In this document: one piece after another, positions 24,823 to 31,987 of the stretch
Position numbering within the stretch: position 1 is the stretch's first letter
Layout of the letters: each line of letters starts with the position of its first letter
Assembly (NCBI GenBank): GCA_038199755.1
Contig: JBBPYR010000209.1
Span: forward strand, 1-32,916
Origin: JBBPYR01 sp038199755
GTDB taxonomy: Bacteria > Chloroflexota > Ktedonobacteria > Ktedonobacterales > Ktedonobacteraceae
DNA length: 32,916 nt
Reading direction: 5' to 3'
The notes under the pieces: model-generated
The model's input: the letters and a program-made list of their open reading frames with translations, nothing else
Database searches by the model: none
Told to the model about the DNA's origin: nothing
Translations under genes and position numbers: made by a program

Positions 24823-25533
24823 TTACTCAGCATGAGGCGGAAGTCCTTTATAACGACTCACATATGCTGCTTCTACTTGTTCTGAAAATTTTTCTATCCT
24901 TAAAGGCGAGGAAAAAGTAGGTGCTGTTGCATCTAATGAGCCATCGCTGGGATTCCAAAGAACAAAAGAAATGGTTTCTGCCATATATAACGGCCCATCC
25001 ACACTTGTTCTTCTTGCTAGGCGTTCAAGTGTTTCGATCATGGCCTTTTTGCGTGATAAGGAGACGCAAGGTTCTGGGCAAATAACCATAAAGGCAACAA
25101 CGGCATGAGGAAAACGGCTGTGTACAGTAGTAGCTTCTGTTGCTAGATCGTTAATCATGTTTTGCCAGTTTTTGCCTACACTTTTTGCATCATTCAATGT
25201 TTTCGTATCATAAGCAAAGCGGACGCCATCGGGCCGATAGCCAACATCGAAGTTTTGAGGGCGGACGCCACCAATAATTCTGACTGGACCTACTTCAACA
25301 CAATCGGGTAGAGCAGGAATAAGGGCTACGGAGTTAGGGGTGATGATCGGAATGCCACCTAACATTTGAGCTAGTGCGTGCCCAATTGCAGTATCAAATA
25401 ACTTACCCAGGTCTCCAGAAGAGTACGGTGGGGTTCGACTAAGACTTTGATTATTGCTCGCCCAAGTTTTACCAAAGAGAGCTAGCTCAGTTTGATTAAT
25501 GGCTATGGGCGGCATCGATGTTAAACTTGCCAC
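24823..25533 (-). CDS. Putative type II restriction endonuclease, PD-(D/E)XK type
   Basis: I do not recognise the exact family. The 236-residue protein contains FDVGYRPDGVRFAYDTKTLND, where D96 and D109-T-K111 fit the D-(X)n-(D/E)xK nuclease core; a helix with KNWQNMINDLATEA follows. Position directly upstream of an adenine methylase on the same strand supports a cognate restriction enzyme. GTG at 25533 is the start: GAGGAGATAG lies about 9 bases upstream. Having nuclease and methylase in one transcript is usual for type II systems. Recognition site unknown. An alternative is a non-catalytic accessory protein, but the motif spacing argues for a nuclease. Confidence 0.68.
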   Translation of the reverse strand: MASLTSMPPIAINQTELALFGKTWASNNQSLSRTPPYSSGDLGKLFDTAIGHALAQMLGGIPIITPNSVALIPALPDCVEVGPVRIIGGVRPQNFDVGYRPDGVRFAYDTKTLNDAKSVGKNWQNMINDLATEATTVHSRFPHAVVAFMVICPEPCVSLSRKKAMIETLERLARRTSVDGPLYMAETISFVLWNPSDGSLDATAPTFSSPLRIEKFSEQVEAAYVSRYKGLPPHAE

Positions 25534-25568
25534 TATAAACTATCTCCTCGACATATCCTATCTCAGTT

Positions 25569-25599
25569 GGGGAGATGGTTTTTAAATACCTATCTCCCC
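25569..25599 (-). terminator. Terminator hairpin of the TIGR00300/Cas4-like operon
   Basis: GGGGAGAT-GGT pairs with ACC-T-ATCTCCCC around an AT-rich loop, 12 bases past the stop at 25611. No strong U-tract follows. Confidence 0.5.
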
Positions 25600-25610
25600 T
25601 CGCTTTCCAT

Positions 25611-26825
25611 TTATTCCCCAATAGCTTCCAATAGTTCGCGGAGGAACAGTTCGGCGTCGGTGACGAGACCGGCAGCTTGGTGGCTGCCACGGTCGGCCAG
25701 CTTGGTAACGACGGCTGGGTTGATATCGACGACGACGGTCCGCACTGTCGCTGGCAGCAGGTTGCCGGTGGCAATGGCATGGAGCATGGAGGCAACCATG
25801 ATCGCCATCTCAACCCCTTGCACTTCTTGACGCATGCTGCGTTGTGCCTCTTGCATGTCTGCGATGACGCCGGGCATGGGGCCATCGTCGCGGATGGAGC
25901 CAGCTAAGACCATCGGCAGGTTCCGTTTGAAGGCTTCGTAGGTGATGCCTTCGCGCAGCAAGCCCACTTCGATGGCCTTTTCGAGCGAGCCGATGCCGCG
26001 AATGGCGTTGATGGCGCGCAGATGGTTACGGTGTCCACCCTCGACCTGTTCGCCGGTGCGGAGATCGACGCCGAGCGAGGTGCCGAACATGGCCGATTCG
26101 ATGTCGTGTGTGACAATCGCGTTGCCACCAAAGATGACCTGCACATAACCTCTGCGAATGAGTTCGGCGACATAGCGACCCGCACCAGTGTGGATGACCG
26201 CTGGCCCAAGCACAAACAGAATCTTACCGCCGTGTGCGCGCACCTCTTTCATGTTGCGTGCGATCTCATGAATTGCCAGAACCTTGACCTTTTCTGAGGA
26301 AACGTTGCTCTGCATAAAGGCGAAGGCTTCGCGACCACGCACGCGCTCGAAGGGATGAACGCGGATACCATTATGGCCGATGACTACTTGGTCGCCAATG
26401 CTTACCAAGTGCATAGGTTTGCAAGAGGCGTATCTCTTCTCCTTCTCGATGACGATTGCCACGTCCATTTCGATGTTATCGACGGTGACCCATTGTCCGT
26501 ATAGGCGCACCTGAGTGGGCAGGTTAGTAGTTGAATAAAACTTTGCTGGCAGGACGCCGTCTTGTTCAACCGCGATGGTGTGGACATCTTCCGCGTCCAT
26601 CAGAACGGCCCCTAATTGCTGCAATTCGGAGAGGATACGTTCCAGTACTTCATCGTTGGGGGCTTCGACGTTGAGACGAATATAGCTCTGCTCGTCCTTG
26701 CTGGCACCGACGCGCATCTCTTCCACGGTGAAGTTGCCGCCACGGTCCATGATGGCATCCCATGCTTTCGGCAAGGTCCACGAGTCAATGATGTGTCCGC
26801 TCAATTCAATTCGTTCATGTGACAT
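25611..26825 (-). CDS. TIGR00300-family protein, ornithine cyclodeaminase-like (LOR/SDH region)
   Basis: The 404-residue protein matches the TIGR00300 family from N-terminal ERIELSGHIIDSWTLPKAWDAIMDRGGNF through VGHNGIRVHPFERVRG-type segments to GPAVIHTGAGRYVAELIRRGYVQVIFGGNA and the late MLHAIATGNLLPATVRTVVVDINPAVVTKLADRGSHQA. The family shares the LOR/SDH conserved region. Members in archaea and the C-terminal domain of cyanobacterial ArgZ/AgrE act on ornithine (to proline and ammonia) with NAD. The start at 26825 has AAAGGA upstream; codons to 26900 overlap the upstream gene and look non-coding. It lies 23 bases behind the split Cas4-like pair and is probably in the same transcript, an unexplained pairing. 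Confidence 0.85.
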   Translation of the reverse strand: MSHERIELSGHIIDSWTLPKAWDAIMDRGGNFTVEEMRVGASKDEQSYIRLNVEAPNDEVLERILSELQQLGAVLMDAEDVHTIAVEQDGVLPAKFYSTTNLPTQVRLYGQWVTVDNIEMDVAIVIEKEKRYASCKPMHLVSIGDQVVIGHNGIRVHPFERVRGREAFAFMQSNVSSEKVKVLAIHEIARNMKEVRAHGGKILFVLGPAVIHTGAGRYVAELIRRGYVQVIFGGNAIVTHDIESAMFGTSLGVDLRTGEQVEGGHRNHLRAINAIRGIGSLEKAIEVGLLREGITYEAFKRNLPMVLAGSIRDDGPMPGVIADMQEAQRSMRQEVQGVEMAIMVASMLHAIATGNLLPATVRTVVVDINPAVVTKLADRGSHQAAGLVTDAELFLRELLEAIGE

Positions 26826-26848
26826 CTGCTTTTCCTTTATGTATTGTG

Positions 26849-27409
26849 TTATTTGTTGCGCCCAACGGGACAAATAGGCTGGAAGGCGCACGTGCGACAT
26901 TTCGCGGCACGCTGATTTTTTAATGGCGGTGGTTCGCGCTCACTGCAACGCGCCATGTCACCGAGCAGGCGAATCACTTTTTTGCGTAATGCTGGCGTGT
27001 ACTCAATCGTGAACTCGCAGTCGGCGTAGCGCAGGATGCCATGGGTCGGGGCCTGCTCAAAATAGTCTTCTAGGATAAGGCAATAGGCCGCGATTTGTAC
27101 CTCATGATTGCTGTAAGGCGCGGTGGCGTCCAGCACGTTCAGTTTCAACTCAAGGGGTACAGGGCGACCATCGGGCAATTGTACGACATAATCGGGCTTA
27201 CCCATCAGTGGATATTGGCTCGATGACAGCGTTTCACCCTGGCCGTCAGCGTCCTCGTATACGAGTTCGCCTGTGGGCAGACCAAGCACACGGCGGCGTT
27301 CCTCGACCAAGCGGTGCCGCTGTGTCTGCCGCTCGTTGAGCAGCATAATAAACAGCGCGAGCGCGACCAGAAGGAGTACTAGGCCAATAGGGAGGAGCAC
27401 GCCACTCAT
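26849..27409 (-). CDS. Membrane-anchored Cas4-like nuclease half, catalytic and cysteine cluster part
   Basis: The 186-residue protein starts with a TM helix (about 4-24), then a soluble domain with the core of DUF83/Cas4 nucleases: GKPDYVV (D73), PLELKLN (E87, K89), HEVQIAAYCLILED (the QxxxY motif, Q105, Y109) and GILRYAD. It ends with three cysteines KCRTCAFQPICPV (C171, C174, C180). Full Cas4 uses a fourth, N-terminal cysteine for its 4Fe-4S cluster; that one is in the upstream gene. The two genes overlap by ATGA. Cas4 proteins are 5'-3' exonucleases for CRISPR spacer processing, but no CRISPR locus is in the window. The protein faces the cytoplasm if the loop rule holds. Confidence 0.82.
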   Translation of the reverse strand: MSGVLLPIGLVLLLVALALFIMLLNERQTQRHRLVEERRRVLGLPTGELVYEDADGQGETLSSSQYPLMGKPDYVVQLPDGRPVPLELKLNVLDATAPYSNHEVQIAAYCLILEDYFEQAPTHGILRYADCEFTIEYTPALRKKVIRLLGDMARCSEREPPPLKNQRAAKCRTCAFQPICPVGRNK

Positions 27410-27876
27410 CGTATCACCGCTCCCGCCACGATCAATAACAGGGCGAGGACAAGAATGATGAGGGCAATCAGAATGAGACGGCGTGTATATGCGCCTCGCG
27501 CTGGCACTGGAATACGTTCCTCTTCCAGTTCTGCCACCTCTTCGGCGTGTTCCGCATGTTGCTGCCGCCCCTTTTCAAAGGCACCGCGCCGCACTAATAA
27601 TTGTTCGATCATCTGGTACTCTGGTATCGCGGGAGCCTGAGCCCCATGCTGATGCTCTAGCTTGACGAGATGGGCGAACAGTTCTTCCGTGTCGGCCTGG
27701 GCCGCGGCCTCAAACTGCTGATACCACCAGACGAGTGGGCAATATTCAAACTCGGCCACCTCACTTGCAGTAAAGAGGTGCGAGTTCTGTTGTGGTGATT
27801 GCTCTTGCCGTTTTTGCATATCTGTACGTGTTCCGTGTCCCGTTATCGGAATGTAATTTATCGCTCGTGAGCGCAT
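27406..27876 (-). CDS. Membrane-anchored Cas4-like half, N-terminal cysteine part
   Basis: The 156-residue protein contains FTASEVAEFEYCPLVWWYQQFE (about 35-56), the usual N-terminal segment of Cas4/DUF83 proteins with the first cluster cysteine (C46), then FEKGRQQHAEHAEE, like the GxxxH segment that follows in Cas4. A C-terminal TM helix (about 131-155, LILIALIILVLALLLIVAG) ends the protein. The stop overlaps the next ATG. Joined end to end, the two products would give one Cas4 with a two-TM hairpin in the middle, so the pair looks like a split gene. The start may be 27876 or the ATG at 27819 (MQKRQEQ..); neither has a strong site. Confidence 0.75.
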   Translation of the reverse strand: MRSRAINYIPITGHGTRTDMQKRQEQSPQQNSHLFTASEVAEFEYCPLVWWYQQFEAAAQADTEELFAHLVKLEHQHGAQAPAIPEYQMIEQLLVRRGAFEKGRQQHAEHAEEVAELEEERIPVPARGAYTRRLILIALIILVLALLLIVAGAVIR

Positions 27877-27898
27877 GAATTGCCCTGAGAATATCCAT

Positions 27899-28029
27899 GC
27901 ATCTGTAGGGACCAGCTTTAGCGCGTCCGCAAGGCGATTTATCGCCAGTGATCGGGCCGAATCTCGCCTGATAAATCAGGCGGTGGACGCGCTAAAGCTG
28001 GTCCCTACAGCATTTTCTGCGCTGTTGCC
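27899..28029. repeat. Dispersed palindromic repeat, copy 2
   Basis: Perfect 25-bp arms (27904-27928 and 27985-28009, beginning TGTAGGGACCAGCTTTAGCG) enclose two further hairpins, GGCGATtTATCGCC and CGCCTGATaaATCAGGCG. The arms and both outer flanks match copy 1 at 8747-8857, while the interiors differ. It sits upstream of the Cas4-like unit and beside the end of the recombinase gene. Confidence 0.85.
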
Positions 28030-28067
28030 CGTTTTCATGCCTAAACAGCATAAACTGGTTCCTGCAG

Positions 28068-28301
28068 CTAATTTACTGCTGCTTGTTGTGTTCCGGCCAG
28101 TCCCAGCGTCTCAGCGATGCTGGACATAGCCTCGATGACAAAGGCAATGTGTTCATCTAAATCGACGTCGAGTCCGGCTGCACCATTCACAAGGTCGTCG
28201 CGGTTCACGCCAGCGGCGAAACCCTTGGCTTTCATCTTCTTGCGCACGGAAGAGACTTCCAAGCCAATCACGCTTTTGGTGGGGCGTACCAGTGCGGTGG
28301 C
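28068..28301 (-). repeat. HD-protein tail, copy A (fused to recombinase)
   Basis: This encodes ATALVRPTKSVIGLEVSSVR and the rest of an HD-protein C-terminus in frame with the recombinase. It is an inverted, diverged copy (roughly 75-80% by eye) of 32342-32569. Copy A keeps the family-typical RPTKS sequence. Confidence 0.85.
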
Positions 28302-29495
28302 GTCCATATTCAAATCCCCTTCAAAAAGACTCGCCAAATCTTCCACCTTTTCAGATAAGAGCCAGAGCGCGTACAGTGGCGCTTCCTCTCTAGCAGTATT
28401 ATCGCACGCTATTTTAACATACTGGAGCGTCGTCTCATAGTCCCTAAAGAGATAGTTACCGTCCAACTTCGGCATGAAGTCCAAAAAACAGGCAAAGAGG
28501 GGAACTTCGTCTTTGATAGAATGTTCCCGATAAAGATGATTGACACTGGCATGGCGTTGTAGGGCACGCCAGGTTCGGGTTGGTAGCTTCTGCAATACTT
28601 CCAGCCGCGTGGCAGTGGGCCAGTACTTAATGAGTTGCGGTCCACGCGGTTTATATCCCACCCCTGGTATATGTCGGAGATTTGTTCTAAACATATACCG
28701 CTCTCTATCTTCCTCTGGTATTTCAGGGAAAAGGAAGACCTTCCACGCTACTTCTTTATTTAATTTGCCCATGTCCCAATCCAACGCTCGTGCTCTGAGG
28801 GCGAGCTTGCGTATTTCTTCAGCCCACGGCTCATAGATCACAATAGACTGGTTTTGCTTTCTCCCCTTAACAACTAAACCTGGAGGCAGTCCGCGCCCGT
28901 CGTATCCACCTTTATCCGCCTTGTTCTGCTTGCATTGGTGAGCATGTTTTATCGGACCCTCAATGTATGCGTATGCCTCCTTCATCTTTTCCTGAAAGGC
29001 ACGGAGGTCTTGGTAGATAGTAAAGTCATACACCCTCGTCTCGTCGTAACGCGCCACCGATGAAATTGGAGGAACAATCAACTTAACTTTCTTTTCTTCA
29101 GCTAGCTTGGTAAAGACACCCACCTGATCCATGTGCTTGTTCCGAAACAACCTGTCTTCTCTAGCCAACACAATCGTGCCGATAATTCCATTGTGAATAT
29201 CTTTATAGAGAAGATCGAGCTTTTCTCGCTGGTCAATGCGTTTTTGCCCAGACACTCCCGATCCTTCATCATACAAACGGACATCCGGCTCCTCGTCGCC
29301 GTAGAGCAACTTGCCATAGTCTTGCAGTCCCAACTGGGTTTCTCTGCTTTCCGCTTGTGCTGTGTCAGCACCGTCTTTTGACTGTCTGACGAGTACAGCG
29401 GTTGCCCGTTTCTTATCAATTTCTGGCAATTCTCCAATGTAGCTGGTAGGACGATTTACTGCTTGACGGAGTTTGAATGTTCTTGGTTCTGACAT
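28068..29495 (-). CDS. Large serine recombinase fused to an HD-protein tail
   Basis: Residues ~30-190 form a resolvase-type catalytic domain: nucleophile S39 in AVLVRQSKDG, then VRLYDEGSGVSGQKRIDQR and VLAREDRLFRN. Residues ~200-350 fit the 'Recombinase' DNA-binding domain (GGYDGRGLPPG.., RTNLRHIPGVGYKPRG). Such enzymes integrate and excise phages and ICEs at att sites. The usual C-terminal zinc-ribbon/coiled-coil region is absent: from residue 399 the protein is the tail of an HD-domain protein, in frame. So this is a chimera or an integration product and may not be fully active. AAGGAG precedes the ATG. A divergent excisionase-like gene lies beyond a repeat-rich control region. Confidence 0.88.
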   Translation of the reverse strand: MSEPRTFKLRQAVNRPTSYIGELPEIDKKRATAVLVRQSKDGADTAQAESRETQLGLQDYGKLLYGDEEPDVRLYDEGSGVSGQKRIDQREKLDLLYKDIHNGIIGTIVLAREDRLFRNKHMDQVGVFTKLAEEKKVKLIVPPISSVARYDETRVYDFTIYQDLRAFQEKMKEAYAYIEGPIKHAHQCKQNKADKGGYDGRGLPPGLVVKGRKQNQSIVIYEPWAEEIRKLALRARALDWDMGKLNKEVAWKVFLFPEIPEEDRERYMFRTNLRHIPGVGYKPRGPQLIKYWPTATRLEVLQKLPTRTWRALQRHASVNHLYREHSIKDEVPLFACFLDFMPKLDGNYLFRDYETTLQYVKIACDNTAREEAPLYALWLLSEKVEDLASLFEGDLNMDATALVRPTKSVIGLEVSSVRKKMKAKGFAAGVNRDDLVNGAAGLDVDLDEHIAFVIEAMSSIAETLGLAGTQQAAVN

Positions 29496-29585
29496 GATAG
29501 CGTCTCCTTTCGGTCACAAGAACGACTAAACTATAGGGGCTGTCACGGCGTTTTTTATGGCTTCTTTCTATTTCTGTGGAAATAA

Positions 29586-29672
29586 ATAACGTTCTAATAG
29601 AGTGTACATAACATTGACAAGCTTTGTCAAGCTCTGTGCCATAATGATACGGAATATAACGTTCTACAGAGG
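29586..29672. promoter_or_regulatory. Repeat-rich divergent control region between recombinase and excisionase-like genes
   Basis: ATAACGTTCTA.AGAG occurs at 29586-29602 and, as a direct repeat exactly 70 bases later, at 29656-29671. Between them is an inverted repeat TTGACA-AGCTT-TGTCAA (29614-29630) that supplies a TTGACA -35 box in both directions. On the minus strand TACACT is 18 bases from it, a likely recombinase promoter. The layout fits an operator or recombination-directionality-factor binding region. Confidence 0.55.
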
Positions 29673-29735
29673 ATTGACCACTTGACAACTAAAGCATATA
29701 ATTGTGCAAAGTATTGTGAGAGAGGGTGGCTGCTC

Positions 29736-29933
29736 ATGTCAGAAGAATTACTAACGATAGAACAAGTGGCTGAAAAGCTGCAATTACACCCCGACACTAT
29801 CCGTCGGTATATACGGGAAAGAAAACTTCCTGGCGTGCGTATTTCAGCGACGGTGGTACGTGTCAAACAATCCGATTTAGATAAATTTATACAAGAGCGG
29901 TATACCGATAAGCCGGAAGATAAGGAGAGTTAA
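29736..29933 (+). CDS. Excisionase/MerR-type helix-turn-helix protein
   Basis: The 65-residue protein reads LLTIEQVAEKLQLHPDTIRRYIRERKLPGVRI...VRVKQSDLDKFIQERY, the standard excisionase-family (DUF helix_turn_helix_17-type) winged helix. Such proteins serve as recombination directionality factors or as small regulators. I chose the ATG at 29736 because GAGAGGG lies about 9 bases upstream; an in-frame TTG at 29682 adds 18 residues (CAKYCERGW) that do not fit the family. It is divergent from the serine recombinase, which suggests it controls excision or recombinase expression. Confidence 0.85.
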   Translation: MSEELLTIEQVAEKLQLHPDTIRRYIRERKLPGVRISATVVRVKQSDLDKFIQERYTDKPEDKES

Positions 29934-29974
29934 AGCCCCATCAAGGACGGAACTTTAACTTGTCCTGTGGGGCT
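29934..29974 (+). terminator. Hairpin terminator of the excisionase-like gene
   Basis: AGCCCCA/TGGGGCT and AGGAC/GTCCT form a two-part stem starting right after the stop codon. No strong U-tract follows. Confidence 0.5.
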
Positions 29975-29979
29975 GCATA

Positions 29980-30322
29980 CTAGCGGAGGGAGCGTTCGAT
30001 TTCAGTTAATGCCAGTTCGAGAGCGCGACCGCTCAGATCGCTTTCCGGGCAATCTGCCGTGCCACGAAGCCATATACGACTCATAGGCAGATACGGCCTG
30101 TTGGTAGACACCATATAGATCGCCAACAGGCTCGTATAGTTTCGTGAGGTTGGGCACTCTCCCCACCCTCACTACCTTACCCAGACTCAGGTGGGCCGCG
30201 GTCGGAAAATGGCGCGACGGGAATGCTAATAAAAGAGATGGGAGCGGAGAGTCGGTCTGTCTCTGCGAAGTATGGTAAGACGTTTTTTGGTTTGGGCCCC
30301 TACTTTTAGAGAATTGGCGCAT
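29980..30322 (-). pseudogene. Possible frameshifted gene remnant, unknown family
   Basis: One minus-strand frame reads AAHLSLGKVVRVGRVPNLTKLYEPVGDLYGVYQQAVSAYESY. The neighbouring frame continues IWLRGTADCPESDLSGRALELALTEIERSLR and ends at 29980. A single frameshift near 30075 would join them into a sensible protein end. The part above about 30220 does not look coding. No family recognised. Apart from this remnant, I see nothing in 29975-30408. Confidence 0.35.
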
Positions 30323-30408
30323 CGGTTACGTCTGCTGGATTTCAATAAGCAACCGTTTTGTGGGATTACCTACATTCAGACAATGTCTTAAAGCCAAATG
30401 CTCTGATA

Positions 30409-31720
30409 TAAAGTATAATGGACCCAAGAAACTGCACAATGGAAGAGGTAGGAATAAGATATACTAAAGCATGATGAGTAAACACTATACAGCAGCCTTC
30501 AAGGCAAAAGTCGTCCAAGAACTCTTGAAAGAAGAGAAGACCTTGGTGCAAATTGCCTCAGAATATGCGCGTGCATCCAACACAACTGAAGAACTGGCGA
30601 GCCATTGCTCTGGAAGGGTTGCCCAGCCTGTTTGAGAAACAGGCTAGTACTGCCGAGTTAAAAGCCGCCTATGAGCAGCAACAAACCGAATTGTATGCGG
30701 AAATCGGCAAACTGACCACTCAAGTGACTTGGCTGAAAAAAAGTTTCAACTCTGAGCAGGGAAGCGCGGGTGGCACACGTCGAGCGCGAGGAAAGTGAGC
30801 TTCCTCTGAGCACGCAAGCGGAGTTGCTCGGCATCAGTCGTTCCAGTTTGTACTATCAGCCACGCCCCCCTTCCAGCGAAGAAATCAGGATTAAGCATCG
30901 AATTGACGAACTCTATACCGATTATCCCTTTTATGGCTCAAGACGAATGACCGCTCAATTACAGCGCGAAGGGATGGACATCAATCGTAAAGCCGTGCAG
31001 CGACATATGCGAGAAATGGGCATTGAAGCCATTTTTCCAGGACCCAACCTGAGTCGGCGACGGCTGAAAGAGCAGGTATACCCATACTTACTGCGCGGTT
31101 TGAGCATCGATCATCCTAACCAGGTGTGGGGAATAGACATCACGTATATCCGAATGCGAGATCGGGCTGGATGTATTTAGTAGCCCTTCTGGACTGGTAT
31201 TCGCGCTACGTGCTCAGTTGGGAAGTGGACATGACGCTGGAAATGCCCTTTGTGCTCTCAACCGTGAAGCGCGCACTCGCACAAGCCGTGCCGGTCATCT
31301 GTAATAGCGATCAAGGAAGCCATTTTACCAGTCCGCAGTATGTTGAGGTGTTACGGGCTGCCAACGTGCAGATCAGTATGGACGGCAAAGGACGTGCCTT
31401 AGACAACATCTTTACGGAAAGACGGTGGCGATCAGTCAAGTATGAAGAAGTCTATCTGCATGAGTATACCTCACCGAAGGAAGCACGAGCTCACGCGGCA
31501 GAACTACTTCGCGTTTTATAATCACAAACGACTCCATCAAGCATTGGAGTACCAAACACCTGCTGAAGTGTATTTTCAGAAACGGGAGCAAGACCCGCAT
31601 TGACCCATTGACTATTGAGGTTTGAAGATTGAAGGAATGAATTTTCAGAAAGAACAGGAGGAAAGTAGCTCTTAAAACTACCATTCTCAGTGTCTTGACA
31701 CAAGGGTCCACTTTACTTTA
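30409..31720 (+). mobile_element. IS3-family insertion sequence, degenerate
   Basis: Imperfect terminal inverted repeats are TAAAGTATAATGGACCC at 30409-30425 and its counterpart at 31704-31720 (TAAAGTAAAGTGGACCC on the minus strand). The ~1.3-kb span contains an orfA/orfB-type transposase with DDE motifs. The exact outer end and the target duplication are uncertain. The transposase is frame-shifted, so the copy is inactive alone. Confidence 0.75.
30471..31603 (+). pseudogene. IS3-family transposase, broken by several frameshifts
   Basis: OrfA begins MSKHYTAAFKAKVVQELLKEEKTL and shifts by one base at about 30570 into VHPTQLKNWRAIALEGLPSLFEKQ. OrfB starts around 30752 (LSREARVAHVEREESELPL). 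The orfA-to-orfB change at an A7 run (30736-30742) does not fit a simple -1 programmed shift. OrfB shifts again near 31160 (ITYIRMR to SGWMYLVALLDWYSRYV) and near 31490 (SPKEARA to YFAFYNHKRLHQALEYQTPAEVYF), ending at 31603. The DDE residues are still visible: D in WGIDITYI, D in NSDQGSHFTS, E in IFTERRWRSVKYEE. The product cannot be made intact. Confidence 0.85.
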
Positions 31721-31721
31721 A

Positions 31722-31821
31722 ACCATTGCTTCACTTTGAAACGGAGCTATCGGCAGAGCTTACTGAAAAGCAGGAGACTGATCTTGACGAGGTGACGTGT
31801 TCGCCGGAAGGAGCAAAATAG
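31722..31821 (+). pseudogene. 3' fragment of a gene cut by the IS element
   Basis: Immediately right of the IS end, an open frame reads KPLLHFETELSAELTEKQET and ends at 31821. Its acidic, coding-like character and lack of start suggest the tail of a gene interrupted by the IS. No family recognised; the 5' part was not found left of the IS. Confidence 0.35.
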
Positions 31822-31823
31822 AG

Positions 31824-31913
31824 ATGCCTTTAGATATTGTTGTATCTTTGCTTCGACCAGATGAATTGGAAAAGCTGCAAAGGTATATCGCATCCTATCT
31901 TGGGAAGCATTAG
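31824..31913 (+). CDS. Possible 29-residue small protein
   Basis: ATG at 31824 follows the truncated fragment by 2 bases, with AAGGAG about 11 bases upstream. It encodes MPLDIVVSLLRPDELEKLQR plus nine more residues. The coupling and ribosome site are typical of a real short gene, but nothing else supports it. It may be a relic of the interrupted operon. Confidence 0.35.
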   Translation: MPLDIVVSLLRPDELEKLQRYIASYLGKH

Positions 31914-31987
31914 CAGCGGTGAAGTATAATACTGACAAACGAAAATCGTTTCGATAGATGTATTCTGGAATGGAGATATAGGAAAGT

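Noticed and set aside
25496..25885. 129-codon minus-strand frame between the nuclease and TIGR00300 genes
   Set aside because: It overlaps the end of the TIGR00300 gene in another frame, and its Cys/Pro/Ser-rich product looks non-coding.
26849..27876. Evidence of a CRISPR-Cas locus suggested by the Cas4-like genes
   Set aside because: No repeat-spacer array and no other cas gene is visible anywhere in the window.
30250..30370. Short plus-strand frame reading MVRRFLVWAPTFRELAHRLR left of the IS element
   Set aside because: Only 39 codons, no ribosome site, and it overlaps the opposite-strand remnant; too weak to list.
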